A DNA stretch of 5,886 bases from Hyphomicrobiales bacterium (GTDB taxonomy: Bacteria; Pseudomonadota; Alphaproteobacteria; Rhizobiales; Rhizobiaceae): assembly GCA_015654965.1 (NCBI GenBank), contig JAATGD010000393.1:1-5886 (forward strand), in the 5' to 3' direction. Below are positions 1 to 5,886 of the stretch, piece by piece. How positions within the stretch are numbered: position 1 is the first letter of the stretch; each line of letters begins with the position of its first letter. Below the pieces are notes generated by a model that did not search any database, was not told where the DNA came from, and saw only the letters and a program-made list of their open reading frames with translations. The translations under genes were made by a program, and so were the position numbers.

Positions 1-364
1 AGATGAGTGAGGTAACCGTCGAGCCGATATAACCAAAACTTGCACCGCGTGTCAGAAGGTCGATATCAACGCCGTGGCGCATGGCATAGCGGCTGATCGG
101 CAGGCCAACGGCCAGCATGACGAGACTTGCGACGATGATGGCCGCAATGGCATTGCTGGTGCCATAGGAAAGAGTGATCGCGCCACCAATGGCTTCCAGT
201 GCCAGAAAGGAAATCGCGCCGATTGCCGTATGCGCAATGCGGTTGGACGAGAAACGACGCGCACTTTTGGCGGTAAAGCGCAAGGCATAGTCTTCGAGCG
301 TTTCATCCGCGACCCAGCGGTTATACTCCCTTCGGACCGGAATGATGCGTTGCCGCGCTACCAT
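1..364 (-). CDS. N-terminus of NCS1-permease-like membrane protein, probable transporter-fused sensor histidine kinase (partial)
   Basis: This partial gene reads leftward from ATG at 364-362 and runs off the left edge after 121 codons, with no stop. An in-frame TGA lies two codons upstream of the ATG, so this is the first possible start. A GGAGGGG ribosome site (377-383) lies 12 bases upstream of it, a somewhat long spacing. The protein begins with a basic cytoplasmic segment (residues 1-45, with RREYNRW at 11-17 and LEDYALRF at 23-30). Two hydrophobic segments follow, at about 46-69 (AIGAISFLALEAIGGAITL) and 71-94. A conserved-looking loop, GVDIDLLTRGASFGYIGS (98-115), comes next. This layout fits the start of NCS1 (cytosine/purine/allantoin) permeases. 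I recall very similar N-termini on long hybrid sensor histidine kinase/response regulator proteins encoded beside urt operons, but the kinase part would lie outside the window. A plain permease remains possible. The divergent position suggests that it senses the transported compound or a related one; this is inference. Confidence 0.72.
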   Translation of the reverse strand, partial: MVARQRIIPVRREYNRWVADETLEDYALRFTAKSARRFSSNRIAHTAIGAISFLALEAIGGAITLSYGTSNAIAAIIVASLVMLAVGLPISRYAMRHGVDIDLLTRGASFGYIGSTVTSLI

Positions 365-454
365 ATTTTTTCATTTCCCCTCCGGCTCTTTTATGGCCGC
401 TTTTTTTTGAGAGATAACAGATATTCCCCATAATGCATATTTCCCCCCGGTAAC

Positions 455-470
455 TACGTCATTTGACGTA
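455..470. promoter_or_regulatory. Perfect inverted repeat in the divergent control region, candidate operator
   Basis: TACGTCA-TT-TGACGTA forms two perfectly complementary 7-base arms around a 2-base spacer. It lies between the divergent sensor-like gene and urtA, 77 bases upstream of the urtA start and 90 bases upstream of the - strand start. Its size and symmetry fit binding of a dimeric regulator, for example a LuxR/FixJ-type response regulator acting with the neighbouring putative kinase. The regulator's identity is inference. If the box at 494-499 is the -10 of urtA, the repeat is centred near -44, a position typical of activators that touch RNA polymerase. Confidence 0.5.
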
Positions 471-499
471 TAAGCAAAACCATTCCCCTCTCCGATAAT
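471..499 (+). promoter_or_regulatory. Candidate urtA promoter
   Basis: GATAAT at 494-499 matches the sigma-70 -10 consensus at five of six bases. With a 17-base spacer the -35 position is TAAGCA (471-476), which matches only three of six bases, so the promoter would be weak without an activator. Transcription would start near 506. A rival -10, TATAAG at 469-474, overlaps the inverted repeat and would make the repeat look like a repressor site instead. Neither choice is proven by sequence alone. Confidence 0.27.
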
Positions 500-508
500 T
501 ACAAGGAA

Positions 509-522
509 GCCGGAAAACCGGC
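509..522 (+). promoter_or_regulatory. Small GC-rich hairpin in the urtA leader
   Basis: GCCGG-AAAA-CCGGC forms a perfect 5-bp GC stem with a four-A loop. It ends 13 bases before the GAGGGG ribosome site of urtA (536-541). If transcription starts near 506, the hairpin would sit at the extreme 5' end of the mRNA, where it could protect the transcript from 5'-end decay. A chance palindrome of this size is also plausible. Confidence 0.3.
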
Positions 523-547
523 ACCATCCAGCCAAGAGGGGCACTCC

Positions 548-1843
548 ATGACATTCCGGTCGCAACTACTTGCCGCGCTTTTTGCAAGCGCCTTGACGAT
601 ACCAAGCCTGTCCGCAGCATTGGCGGAAGAAGACACCATCAAGATCGGTGTCCTTCATTCGCTCTCAGGTACCATGGCGATTTCCGAGACGACGCTCAAG
701 GACGCGGTCCTGATGCTCATCGACGAACAGAACAAGAAGGGCGGCGTTCTGGGCAAGAAGCTGGAAGCCGTCGTTGTCGATCCGGCTTCCGACTGGCCAC
801 TTTTTGCTGAAAAGGCGCGCCAGCTGATTGCGCAGGACAAGGTTGCAGCCGTCTTTGGTTGCTGGACTTCGGTGTCGCGCAAGTCGGTGCTGCCGGTTTT
901 CAAGGAATTGAACAATATCCTGTTCTATCCCGTGCAATATGAAGGCGAAGAGTCTGAGCGTAACGTGTTCTACACTGGTGCGGCCCCCAACCAGCAGGCA
1001 ATTCCGGCTGTGGATTACCTGATGGAGAACGAGGGCGTCGAGCGCTGGGTGCTGGAAGGCACCGATTATGTCTATCCGCGCACGACCAACAAGATTCTCG
1101 AAGCCTATCTCATTTCCAAGGGCGTGAAGCCCGAGGATATCCGCACCAACTATACCCCGTTCGGTTTCTCCGACTGGCAGACGGAAGTCGCCGCCATCAA
1201 GAGCTTTGGCGCGGCAGGCAAGAAGACGGCGGTGGTTTCGACCGTCAATGGCGACGCCAATGTGCCTTTCTATAAGGAACTCGCCAATCAGGGCGTGAAG
1301 GCAGAGGATATTCCAGTCGTCGCTTTCTCGGTCGGCGAGGAAGAACTGGCCGGTATCGATACAGGCCCACTGGTCGGCCATCTCGCGGCATGGAACTATT
1401 TCGAGTCGGTCGATAATCCGGTCAATGCCCAGTTCATCGACATATGGCGTGCCTTCACCAAGAACGACAAGCGCGTCACCAATGACCCGATGGAAGCAAC
1501 CTATATCGGCTTCAATATGTGGGTGAAAGCGGTTGAAAAGGCAGGCACCGTCGATCAGGATGCGGTGATCGATGCCTTGATCGGGGTTTCTGTACCCAAT
1601 CTTTCGGGCGGTTTTTCGGCCATGATGCCGAACCACCATATTACCAAGCCTGTGCTGATCGGTGAAATCCAGTCAAATGGCCAGTTCGAGATCGTCAGCC
1701 AGACGCCGGGACTGATCGTCGGCGATGAATGGTCCGATTACCTGCCTGATTCCAAGAACCTCATCTCCGACTGGCGTGCGCCGATGTCCTGCGGCAACTT
1801 CAATGTCGCAACCGGCAAATGCGGCGGGCAGGGCGGCTCCTGA
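548..1843 (+). CDS. urtA: Urea ABC transporter, periplasmic substrate-binding protein UrtA
   Basis: This gene encodes the periplasmic receptor that binds urea and delivers it to the UrtBC channel. The protein has 431 residues, normal for UrtA. A Sec signal peptide spans residues 1-26, with a basic start, a hydrophobic core and likely cleavage after ALA26 before EEDTIKIG. The mature part is a branched-chain amino acid receptor-type binding fold (Peripla_BP_5 group). It has the opening GVLHSLSGTMAISE (34-47), FGCWTS (103-108) and PVQYEGEE (128-135), which are typical of the UrtA/FmdD branch rather than of LivJ/LivK. Two cysteines near the C-terminus (C415, C425) could pair in the oxidising periplasm; this is inference. 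The start is supported by GAGGGG at 536-541, six bases before ATG. It is first in the operon and separated from urtB by a hairpin. The closest alternative is FmdD, the short-chain amide receptor, but the gene order and sequence favour urea. Confidence 0.95.
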   Translation: MTFRSQLLAALFASALTIPSLSAALAEEDTIKIGVLHSLSGTMAISETTLKDAVLMLIDEQNKKGGVLGKKLEAVVVDPASDWPLFAEKARQLIAQDKVAAVFGCWTSVSRKSVLPVFKELNNILFYPVQYEGEESERNVFYTGAAPNQQAIPAVDYLMENEGVERWVLEGTDYVYPRTTNKILEAYLISKGVKPEDIRTNYTPFGFSDWQTEVAAIKSFGAAGKKTAVVSTVNGDANVPFYKELANQGVKAEDIPVVAFSVGEEELAGIDTGPLVGHLAAWNYFESVDNPVNAQFIDIWRAFTKNDKRVTNDPMEATYIGFNMWVKAVEKAGTVDQDAVIDALIGVSVPNLSGGFSAMMPNHHITKPVLIGEIQSNGQFEIVSQTPGLIVGDEWSDYLPDSKNLISDWRAPMSCGNFNVATGKCGGQGGS

Positions 1844-1856
1844 TCATCTCCGCAAA

Positions 1857-1881
1857 CAAAGGGCGGCCTAGCCGCCCTTTG
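1857..1881 (+). terminator. Intercistronic hairpin between urtA and urtB, partial terminator or mRNA stabiliser
   Basis: The arms CAAAGGGCGGC (1857-1867) and GCCGCCCTTTG (1871-1881) are perfectly complementary over 11 bases around the 3-base loop CTA. The hairpin begins 14 bases after the urtA stop and ends 42 bases before the urtB start. The downstream arm ends in only three T before GAAG, so there is no proper U tract. A strong intrinsic terminator is therefore unlikely. The likely roles are partial termination or a block to 3'-to-5' exonucleases, either of which would raise urtA mRNA over urtBCDE mRNA. Such hairpins are common after binding-protein genes in ABC importer operons. Confidence 0.7.
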
Positions 1882-1923
1882 AAGTGTCATCACGTATGAA
1901 TCCCACAGACAGGTGATCAACCC

Positions 1924-3537
1924 ATGCAATGCCGGTTCCGGTCCATCTTGCTTTATCTTGCGCTTTTATTCGCTGCCCTGACGATACCTGCCAAGGCGGA
2001 TGATTTTCAGGTGCTGGTCGATGCGCTTGGCAAGGCGAATTTCGCGCAGATGCAGGAACGGATTTCAGCACTTGCCGGAACGGGCGATGCGCGGGTTGTC
2101 CCGGTGCTTGAGGCGCTCGGTGATGGCGATCTTTATGCGCGCAAGTCCGATGGCCGTGTGTTCATCGTAAAATCTTCGGGTGCAAATTTCCAGTTGACCG
2201 ATCCGGTGAGTGGCGAGGCTGCGGGTGACGCGCCCAAAAGTGCTATGGAAAAGGTCAAGGTCAATAATTCCGTCCGCCGTGCGGTGCGCACGGCTCTGGG
2301 CGGTCTGACATTGATGAGCCCGAACCGGGCAGAACGGTTGCGGGCTGCGCAAACCATTGCGGCCAGTCCCAATGCGGAAGCGCTGGAGCCGGTCGAGGCA
2401 GCTCTTGCCAAGGAGCAGGATGGAGCCATCCGTGCGCTTCTCGAAAAAGCGCGGGCCTCCGCGCTCCTGTCTTCGGATCGGCCCTTGGAGGAAAAACTCA
2501 AGGCGGCGCAATTTTTGCAGGATCATGGTGATCGTTCGGTCCTGTCTGTTCTCAACGGTGCGAGTAACGATGCCGAGCCTCAACTGGTGACAGCGCTCGA
2601 TAGTGCCATCGCCTATATCGAGCAGAAACAGGCTTACTGGGATGCGGGGCAGAATGTCTGGTACGGATTGTCGCTCGGCTCGGTTCTCCTGCTTGCCGCC
2701 ATCGGCCTTGCCATCACCTTTGGCGTCATGGGTATCATCAATATGGCGCATGGCGAAATGGTCATGCTCGGCGCATATGTGACTTTCGTGGTGCAGGATG
2801 TCATCCGTAGCAGCTATCCGAGACTGTTCGACTGGTCGCTTGCGATTGCGCTGCCGCTGGCTTTTCTTTTTACAGCCTTGGTTGGTATGGTGATCGAACG
2901 CGGTGTCATCCGCTTTCTCTATGGGCGTCCGCTTGAGACGCTGCTTGCGACATGGGGTATCTCGCTCATCCTGCAACAGGCGGTGCGTTCCATCTTTGGC
3001 CCCACAAACCGCGAAGTGGGGAATCCCTCATGGATGTCGGGGGCGTTCGATCTGGGCGGCATGACGGTCACATGGAACCGTCTGTGGATCATCGTCTTCT
3101 CTTTGACCGTGTTTTTCACGCTGCTTGCTGTGCTTAAACGCTCGCGTTTCGGCTTGCAGATGCGCGCCGTCACACAGAACCGTCGCATGGCATCCTCCAT
3201 GGGTATCCGCACACCCTATGTCGATGCTTTCACTTTTGCGCTTGGCTCCGGCATTGCCGGAATGGCCGGGGTGGCGCTGTCGCAGATCGACAATGTCTCG
3301 CCCAATCTCGGCCAAGGCTATATCATCGACAGTTTCATGGTGGTGGTGTTCGGCGGTGTCGGCAATCTTTGGGGTACGCTGGTCGGTGCCTTCTCGCTCG
3401 GCATCCTCAACAAGTTTCTCGAACCCTATGCAGGCGCCGTACTTGGTAAAATCCTTGTGCTGGTTCTCATCATCCTCTTTATCCAGAAACGCCCGCGCGG
3501 CCTGTTCGCGCTTAAAGGCAGGGCGGTGGAAGCATGA
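1924..3537 (+). CDS. urtB: Urea ABC transporter permease UrtB
   Basis: This gene encodes one half of the transmembrane channel of the urea importer (LivH-type permease). The protein has 537 residues and two parts. Residues 1-25 look like a signal peptide (cleavage after AKA25). About 26-240 form a soluble, helix-rich region with HEAT-like stretches such as RVVPVLEAL and EALEPVEAAL, expected in the periplasm. The permease core follows from about 246, with several hydrophobic segments (roughly 248-270, 305-325, 382-402, 433-453, 505-523). Family motifs are NMAHGEMVMLGAY (273-285), a cytoplasmic coupling loop near 404-430 (LKRSRFGLQMRAV at its start), and GGVGNLWGT (477-485). The long N-terminal extension is usual for bacterial UrtB and absent from LivH, which explains the length. 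The start has AGGTGA (1911-1916) seven bases upstream. The stop overlaps the urtC start by four bases (ATGA), which suggests translational coupling. Confidence 0.94.
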   Translation: MQCRFRSILLYLALLFAALTIPAKADDFQVLVDALGKANFAQMQERISALAGTGDARVVPVLEALGDGDLYARKSDGRVFIVKSSGANFQLTDPVSGEAAGDAPKSAMEKVKVNNSVRRAVRTALGGLTLMSPNRAERLRAAQTIAASPNAEALEPVEAALAKEQDGAIRALLEKARASALLSSDRPLEEKLKAAQFLQDHGDRSVLSVLNGASNDAEPQLVTALDSAIAYIEQKQAYWDAGQNVWYGLSLGSVLLLAAIGLAITFGVMGIINMAHGEMVMLGAYVTFVVQDVIRSSYPRLFDWSLAIALPLAFLFTALVGMVIERGVIRFLYGRPLETLLATWGISLILQQAVRSIFGPTNREVGNPSWMSGAFDLGGMTVTWNRLWIIVFSLTVFFTLLAVLKRSRFGLQMRAVTQNRRMASSMGIRTPYVDAFTFALGSGIAGMAGVALSQIDNVSPNLGQGYIIDSFMVVVFGGVGNLWGTLVGAFSLGILNKFLEPYAGAVLGKILVLVLIILFIQKRPRGLFALKGRAVEA

Positions 3538-4682
3538 TCACCTCTTATCTCTTTCGCGTCCATGACCGTGGCGTGCTGGTTGCGGCACTCATCCTGATGG
3601 CTCTTGCCGTGATTATTCCGGCGTTCAATCTCATGACCACGCCTGACCACCCCTTGCATGTGCCGACCTATATGATGGCGCTGTTCGGCAAATATCTTAC
3701 TTACGCCATGCTCGCGCTGGCGCTTGATCTCGTCTGGGGTTTTGCCGGTATTCTTTCGCTTGGACATGCGGCATTCTTCGCGCTCGGCGGCTATGCGATG
3801 GGCATGTATCTGGTACGCCAGATTGGCGCGCGCGGCGTCTATGGCAATCCGGACCTACCGGATTTCATGGTGTTCCTCAACTGGAAGGAACTGCCTTGGT
3901 ACTGGTATGGTTTTGATCATTTCTGGTTTGCCATGCTGATGGTGCTGCTGGTGCCGGGTCTGCTTGCCTTCATCTTCGGCTGGTTCGCTTTTCGTTCGCG
4001 CGTATCGGGCGTCTATCTCTCCATCATCACGCAGGCCATGACCTATGCGCTGATGCTCGCCTTCTTCCGCAATGAAATGGGGTTTGGCGGCAATAACGGC
4101 CTGACCGATTTCAAGGATATACTGGGCTTCAATATTCAGGCGGGCGGAACGCGGGCAGCACTCTTTGCGGCTTCTGCTTTCCTTCTGGCACTTGCCCTGA
4201 TCTTCAGCTCGCTCGTCATGAACTCCAAATTCGGCAAGGTTCTGGTCAGTGTGCGCGATGCCGAAAGCCGGACGCGCTTTCTGGGGTATAGGCCTGAAAA
4301 CTACAAGCTCTTCATCTTTACCGTTTCCGCGATGATGGCAGCACTTGCGGGCGCGCTTTATGTGCCACAGGTCGGCATCATCAATCCGGGCGAATTCACG
4401 CCTGCCAATTCTATCGAAGTCGTCATCTGGACCGCCGTGGGCGGCCACGCTACGCTGGTGGGACCCGTCATCGGTGCGGTTCTGGTCAATTTTGGCAAGA
4501 GTGTTTTTACTACGGCTTTCCCCGAAATCTGGCTGTTCGTGCTGGGCGCTTTGTTTGTCGCTGTTACGCTGTTTTTGCCTAAAGGTATTGTCGGCACGTT
4601 TCACGCCTTCATGGCATGGCGCAGGCCGCAGAAGGCAGAGAGCAAGGACGAGGCGAAATTGCAGGCAACGGCTGCGGAGTGA
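3534..4682 (+). CDS. urtC: Urea ABC transporter permease UrtC
   Basis: This gene encodes the second channel subunit (LivM-type permease), expected to pair with UrtB in the inner membrane. Its 382 residues are normal for UrtC. Hydrophobic segments lie at about 14-31, 53-70, 75-95, 131-152, 158-178, 207-228, 258-276 and 331-349. Motifs are SLGHAAFFALGGYAMG (75-90), GFGGNNGLTDF (183-193), the coupling-loop region NSKFGKVLVSVRDAESRTRF (230-249) and GGHATLVGP (303-311). The polar, aromatic-rich loop at 98-130 (GNPDLPDF, then WKELPWYWYGFDHFW) is larger than in typical LivM proteins and characteristic of UrtC. The charged C-terminal tail (361-382) is probably cytoplasmic. The ATG lies inside the urtB stop and is served by the purine-rich GGTGGA (3525-3530) within urtB. 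The gene ends eight bases before urtD. Confidence 0.94.
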   Translation: MITSYLFRVHDRGVLVAALILMALAVIIPAFNLMTTPDHPLHVPTYMMALFGKYLTYAMLALALDLVWGFAGILSLGHAAFFALGGYAMGMYLVRQIGARGVYGNPDLPDFMVFLNWKELPWYWYGFDHFWFAMLMVLLVPGLLAFIFGWFAFRSRVSGVYLSIITQAMTYALMLAFFRNEMGFGGNNGLTDFKDILGFNIQAGGTRAALFAASAFLLALALIFSSLVMNSKFGKVLVSVRDAESRTRFLGYRPENYKLFIFTVSAMMAALAGALYVPQVGIINPGEFTPANSIEVVIWTAVGGHATLVGPVIGAVLVNFGKSVFTTAFPEIWLFVLGALFVAVTLFLPKGIVGTFHAFMAWRRPQKAESKDEAKLQATAAE

Positions 4683-4688
4683 GAGGGA
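4681..4688 (+). promoter_or_regulatory. Ribosome binding site that fixes the urtD start
   Basis: GAGAGGGA overlaps the last two bases of the urtC stop codon and lies two bases before ATG at 4691. It supports the 249-residue UrtD over the longer reading frame open from ATG at 4616, which would overlap urtC by 67 bases and add 25 polar residues that UrtD proteins do not normally carry. Confidence 0.7.
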
Positions 4689-4690
4689 CA

Positions 4691-5440
4691 ATGACCGAGA
4701 GCACAAAGAGCCTGCTTTATCTCAATGGTGTTTCCGTTTCCTTCGACGGGTTCAAGGCGCTGAACTCCTTGTCCTTCGTGATCGAGCCGGGGGAATTGCG
4801 CGCCATTATCGGGCCGAATGGCGCTGGCAAGACCACGATGATGGATATCATCACTGGCAAGACACGGCCCGATGAGGGCGAAGTCTTCTTCGAGGGCAAT
4901 ATCGATCTCACCAAAAAGGATGAGGCGGATATCGCGCAGATCGGCATCGGGCGCAAATTCCAGAAACCCACCGTGTTCGAGAGCCACACGGTCTGGGATA
5001 ATATCGAGCTGGCGCTCGACCGCAAACGCGGCGTGTGGGCAACGCTTTTTCATCGTCAGGATGCAGCCGACCGTCAAAGGATTGAGGAAATTCTCAAGAC
5101 TGTCCGGCTATGGGCGCGGCGTAGTGAACTGGCGGCCAATCTTTCACATGGGCAGAAACAATGGCTTGAAATCGGCATGCTCTTGGCACAGGAGCCGAAA
5201 CTGCTTCTGGTCGATGAGCCGGTCGCGGGCATGACCGATGCCGAAACCAAGGAGACGGCCATTCTCCTGAAGGAAATTGCGCAGACGCGCTCGGTTGTCG
5301 TGGTCGAGCATGACATGGATTTTATCCGCGACCTTGGCGTGAAAGTGACCTGTCTTGCCGAAGGCGCGGTCCTTGCGGAAGGGTCGATCGATTTTGTCAG
5401 TTCCGACCCCAAAGTGATCGAGAATTATCTGGGACGATGA
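4691..5440 (+). CDS. urtD: Urea ABC transporter ATP-binding protein UrtD
   Basis: This gene encodes one of the two cytoplasmic ATPases that power urea import (LivG type). With the start at 4691 the protein has 249 residues, normal for UrtD. The motifs appear in order: Walker A GPNGAGKTT (41-49), Q-loop Q91 in GRKFQKPTVFE, signature LSHGQ (151-155), Walker B LLLVDEP (171-177, with catalytic glutamate E176), D-loop VAGMTD just after, and switch histidine H207 in VVEHDMD. The signature has His in place of the usual Gly (LSGGQ), a form I associate with this branch, so the protein is probably active. The gene begins eight bases after urtC and ends nine bases before urtE, consistent with one transcript. 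LivG of a branched-chain amino acid importer is the main alternative, excluded by the neighbours. Confidence 0.94.
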   Translation: MTESTKSLLYLNGVSVSFDGFKALNSLSFVIEPGELRAIIGPNGAGKTTMMDIITGKTRPDEGEVFFEGNIDLTKKDEADIAQIGIGRKFQKPTVFESHTVWDNIELALDRKRGVWATLFHRQDAADRQRIEEILKTVRLWARRSELAANLSHGQKQWLEIGMLLAQEPKLLLVDEPVAGMTDAETKETAILLKEIAQTRSVVVVEHDMDFIRDLGVKVTCLAEGAVLAEGSIDFVSSDPKVIENYLGR

Positions 5441-5449
5441 GGAGGCAAA

Positions 5450-5886
5450 ATGCTGAAGGTTGACAATATAAGCCTCCATTATGGTGCGGCACAGGCCTTG
5501 CGCGGTGTTTCGCTCAATGCAAAGGCCGGACAGATCACCTGCGTTCTCGGTCGCAACGGTGTCGGCAAGACGAGCCTTTTACGCGCCATTACCGGGCAGC
5601 AGGCGGTGAGCGGCGGGCAAATCCGGCTTGATGACACAGATATGAAATCGCTGCCGCCCTATGCGCGGGCCAGCCGCGGCATCGGTTATGTGCCGCAAGG
5701 GCGAGAGATATTTCCGCTTTTATCGGTCAGGGAAAATCTCGAAACCGGCTATGCGCCGCTCAAACGTTCTGAGCGGTTCATTCCAGACGAGATATTCAGC
5801 CTTTTTCCTGTTCTCAAAGACATGTTGCCGCGTCGCGGCGGCGATCTTTCCGGCGGACAGCAGCAGCAACTGGCGATTGGCCGCGC
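5450..5886 (+). CDS. urtE: Urea ABC transporter ATP-binding protein UrtE (partial, 3' end outside window)
   Basis: This gene encodes the second ATPase of the importer (LivF type), expected to form a heterodimer with UrtD. ATG at 5450 has a strong AGGAGG site (5440-5445) four bases upstream, overlapping the last base of the urtD stop. The visible 145 residues start MLKVDNISLHYGAAQALRGV. They contain Walker A GRNGVGKTS (34-42), the Q-loop VPQGREIFP (81-89, Q83) and the canonical signature LSGGQQQQLAIGR (133-145). The GRNGVGKT form of Walker A is typical of UrtE. The gene runs off the right edge directly after the signature, so Walker B and the switch histidine cannot be checked. UrtE is usually about 230 residues, so roughly 85 are missing. 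No frameshift is seen in the visible part. Confidence 0.94.
   Translation, partial: MLKVDNISLHYGAAQALRGVSLNAKAGQITCVLGRNGVGKTSLLRAITGQQAVSGGQIRLDDTDMKSLPPYARASRGIGYVPQGREIFPLLSVRENLETGYAPLKRSERFIPDEIFSLFPVLKDMLPRRGGDLSGGQQQQLAIGR

Noticed and set aside
74..433. A 119-codon + strand open frame opposite the divergent gene.
   Set aside because: Its product has no recognisable features, whereas the - strand frame gives a clear NCS1-like membrane protein with a ribosome site.
521..526. GCACCA, an NtrC half-site.
   Set aside because: No second half lies at the right distance, and the site is next to the ribosome site rather than upstream of a sigma-54 promoter.
519..532. A sigma-54-like GG...GC element (GGCAC at 520-524, GC at 531-532).
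   Set aside because: The gap between GG and GC is nine bases instead of the required ten, the preceding T is missing, and the element sits only about 16 bases before the urtA start.
593..603. Similar coding of the signal peptides of urtA and urtB (shared TGACGATACC, at 593-602 and 1979-1988).
   Set aside because: The match is only about ten bases, both encode LTIP in hydrophobic export signals, and no longer repeat surrounds it. Chance or shared codon preference is enough.
665..1639. A 324-codon open frame antisense to urtA.
   Set aside because: It lies wholly inside urtA on the opposite strand, has no convincing ribosome site, and its product is rich in His, Arg, Asp and Ile with no recognisable domain. 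It is a by-product of the codon bias of the real gene.
2065..2976. A 303-codon open frame antisense to urtB.
   Set aside because: It is fully covered by urtB, has a low-complexity polar composition and no known motif. It is a shadow of the GC-rich third codon positions.
4616..4690. Upstream ATG that would lengthen UrtD by 25 residues.
   Set aside because: It would overlap urtC by 67 bases and add a polar segment foreign to UrtD. ATG 4691 has its own ribosome site and gives the normal family length.
3855..4706. A 283-codon open frame antisense to urtC.
   Set aside because: It is fully opposite urtC apart from a few bases, with a His/Arg/Glu/Gln-rich product lacking any fold signature, while the + strand frame is a clear permease.

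Overview
The window holds a urea-type ABC importer operon, urtABCDE, on the + strand. The start of a divergent gene lies on the - strand at the left edge, and urtE is cut by the right edge. The base composition (moderately GC-rich), the codon choice and the wording of the proteins suggest an alphaproteobacterium of the Rhizobiales, most like the Brucella/Ochrobactrum group. That placement comes from recognition and was not tested by any search.

Layout. Positions 1-364 (-) encode the first 121 residues of a membrane protein that reads like an NCS1-type permease. From memory of this neighbourhood, it is probably the N-terminal sensor/transporter part of a long hybrid histidine kinase, but only the permease-like part is visible. 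Positions 365-547 are the shared divergent control region. It contains a perfect 7+2+7 inverted repeat (455-470), a candidate -10 box just downstream, and a small GC-rich hairpin in the presumed urtA leader. urtA (548-1843) encodes the secreted substrate-binding protein. An 80-base gap follows, carrying a perfect 11-bp stem hairpin without a U tract. urtB (1924-3537) and urtC (3534-4682) encode the two permeases and overlap by four bases. urtD (4691-5440) and urtE (5450 to beyond the right edge) encode the two ATPases and are spaced by only 8-9 bases.

How it works together. UrtA captures urea (or a closely related short amide) in the periplasm, the UrtB/UrtC pair forms the channel, and the UrtD/UrtE pair hydrolyses ATP. 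The hairpin after urtA would let the cell make more binding protein than membrane complex from one transcript. The divergent sensor-like gene and the palindrome between the two genes suggest a dedicated local control circuit for uptake. This is the least ordinary part of the window. No urease genes, mobile elements, CRISPR arrays or RNA genes were seen.
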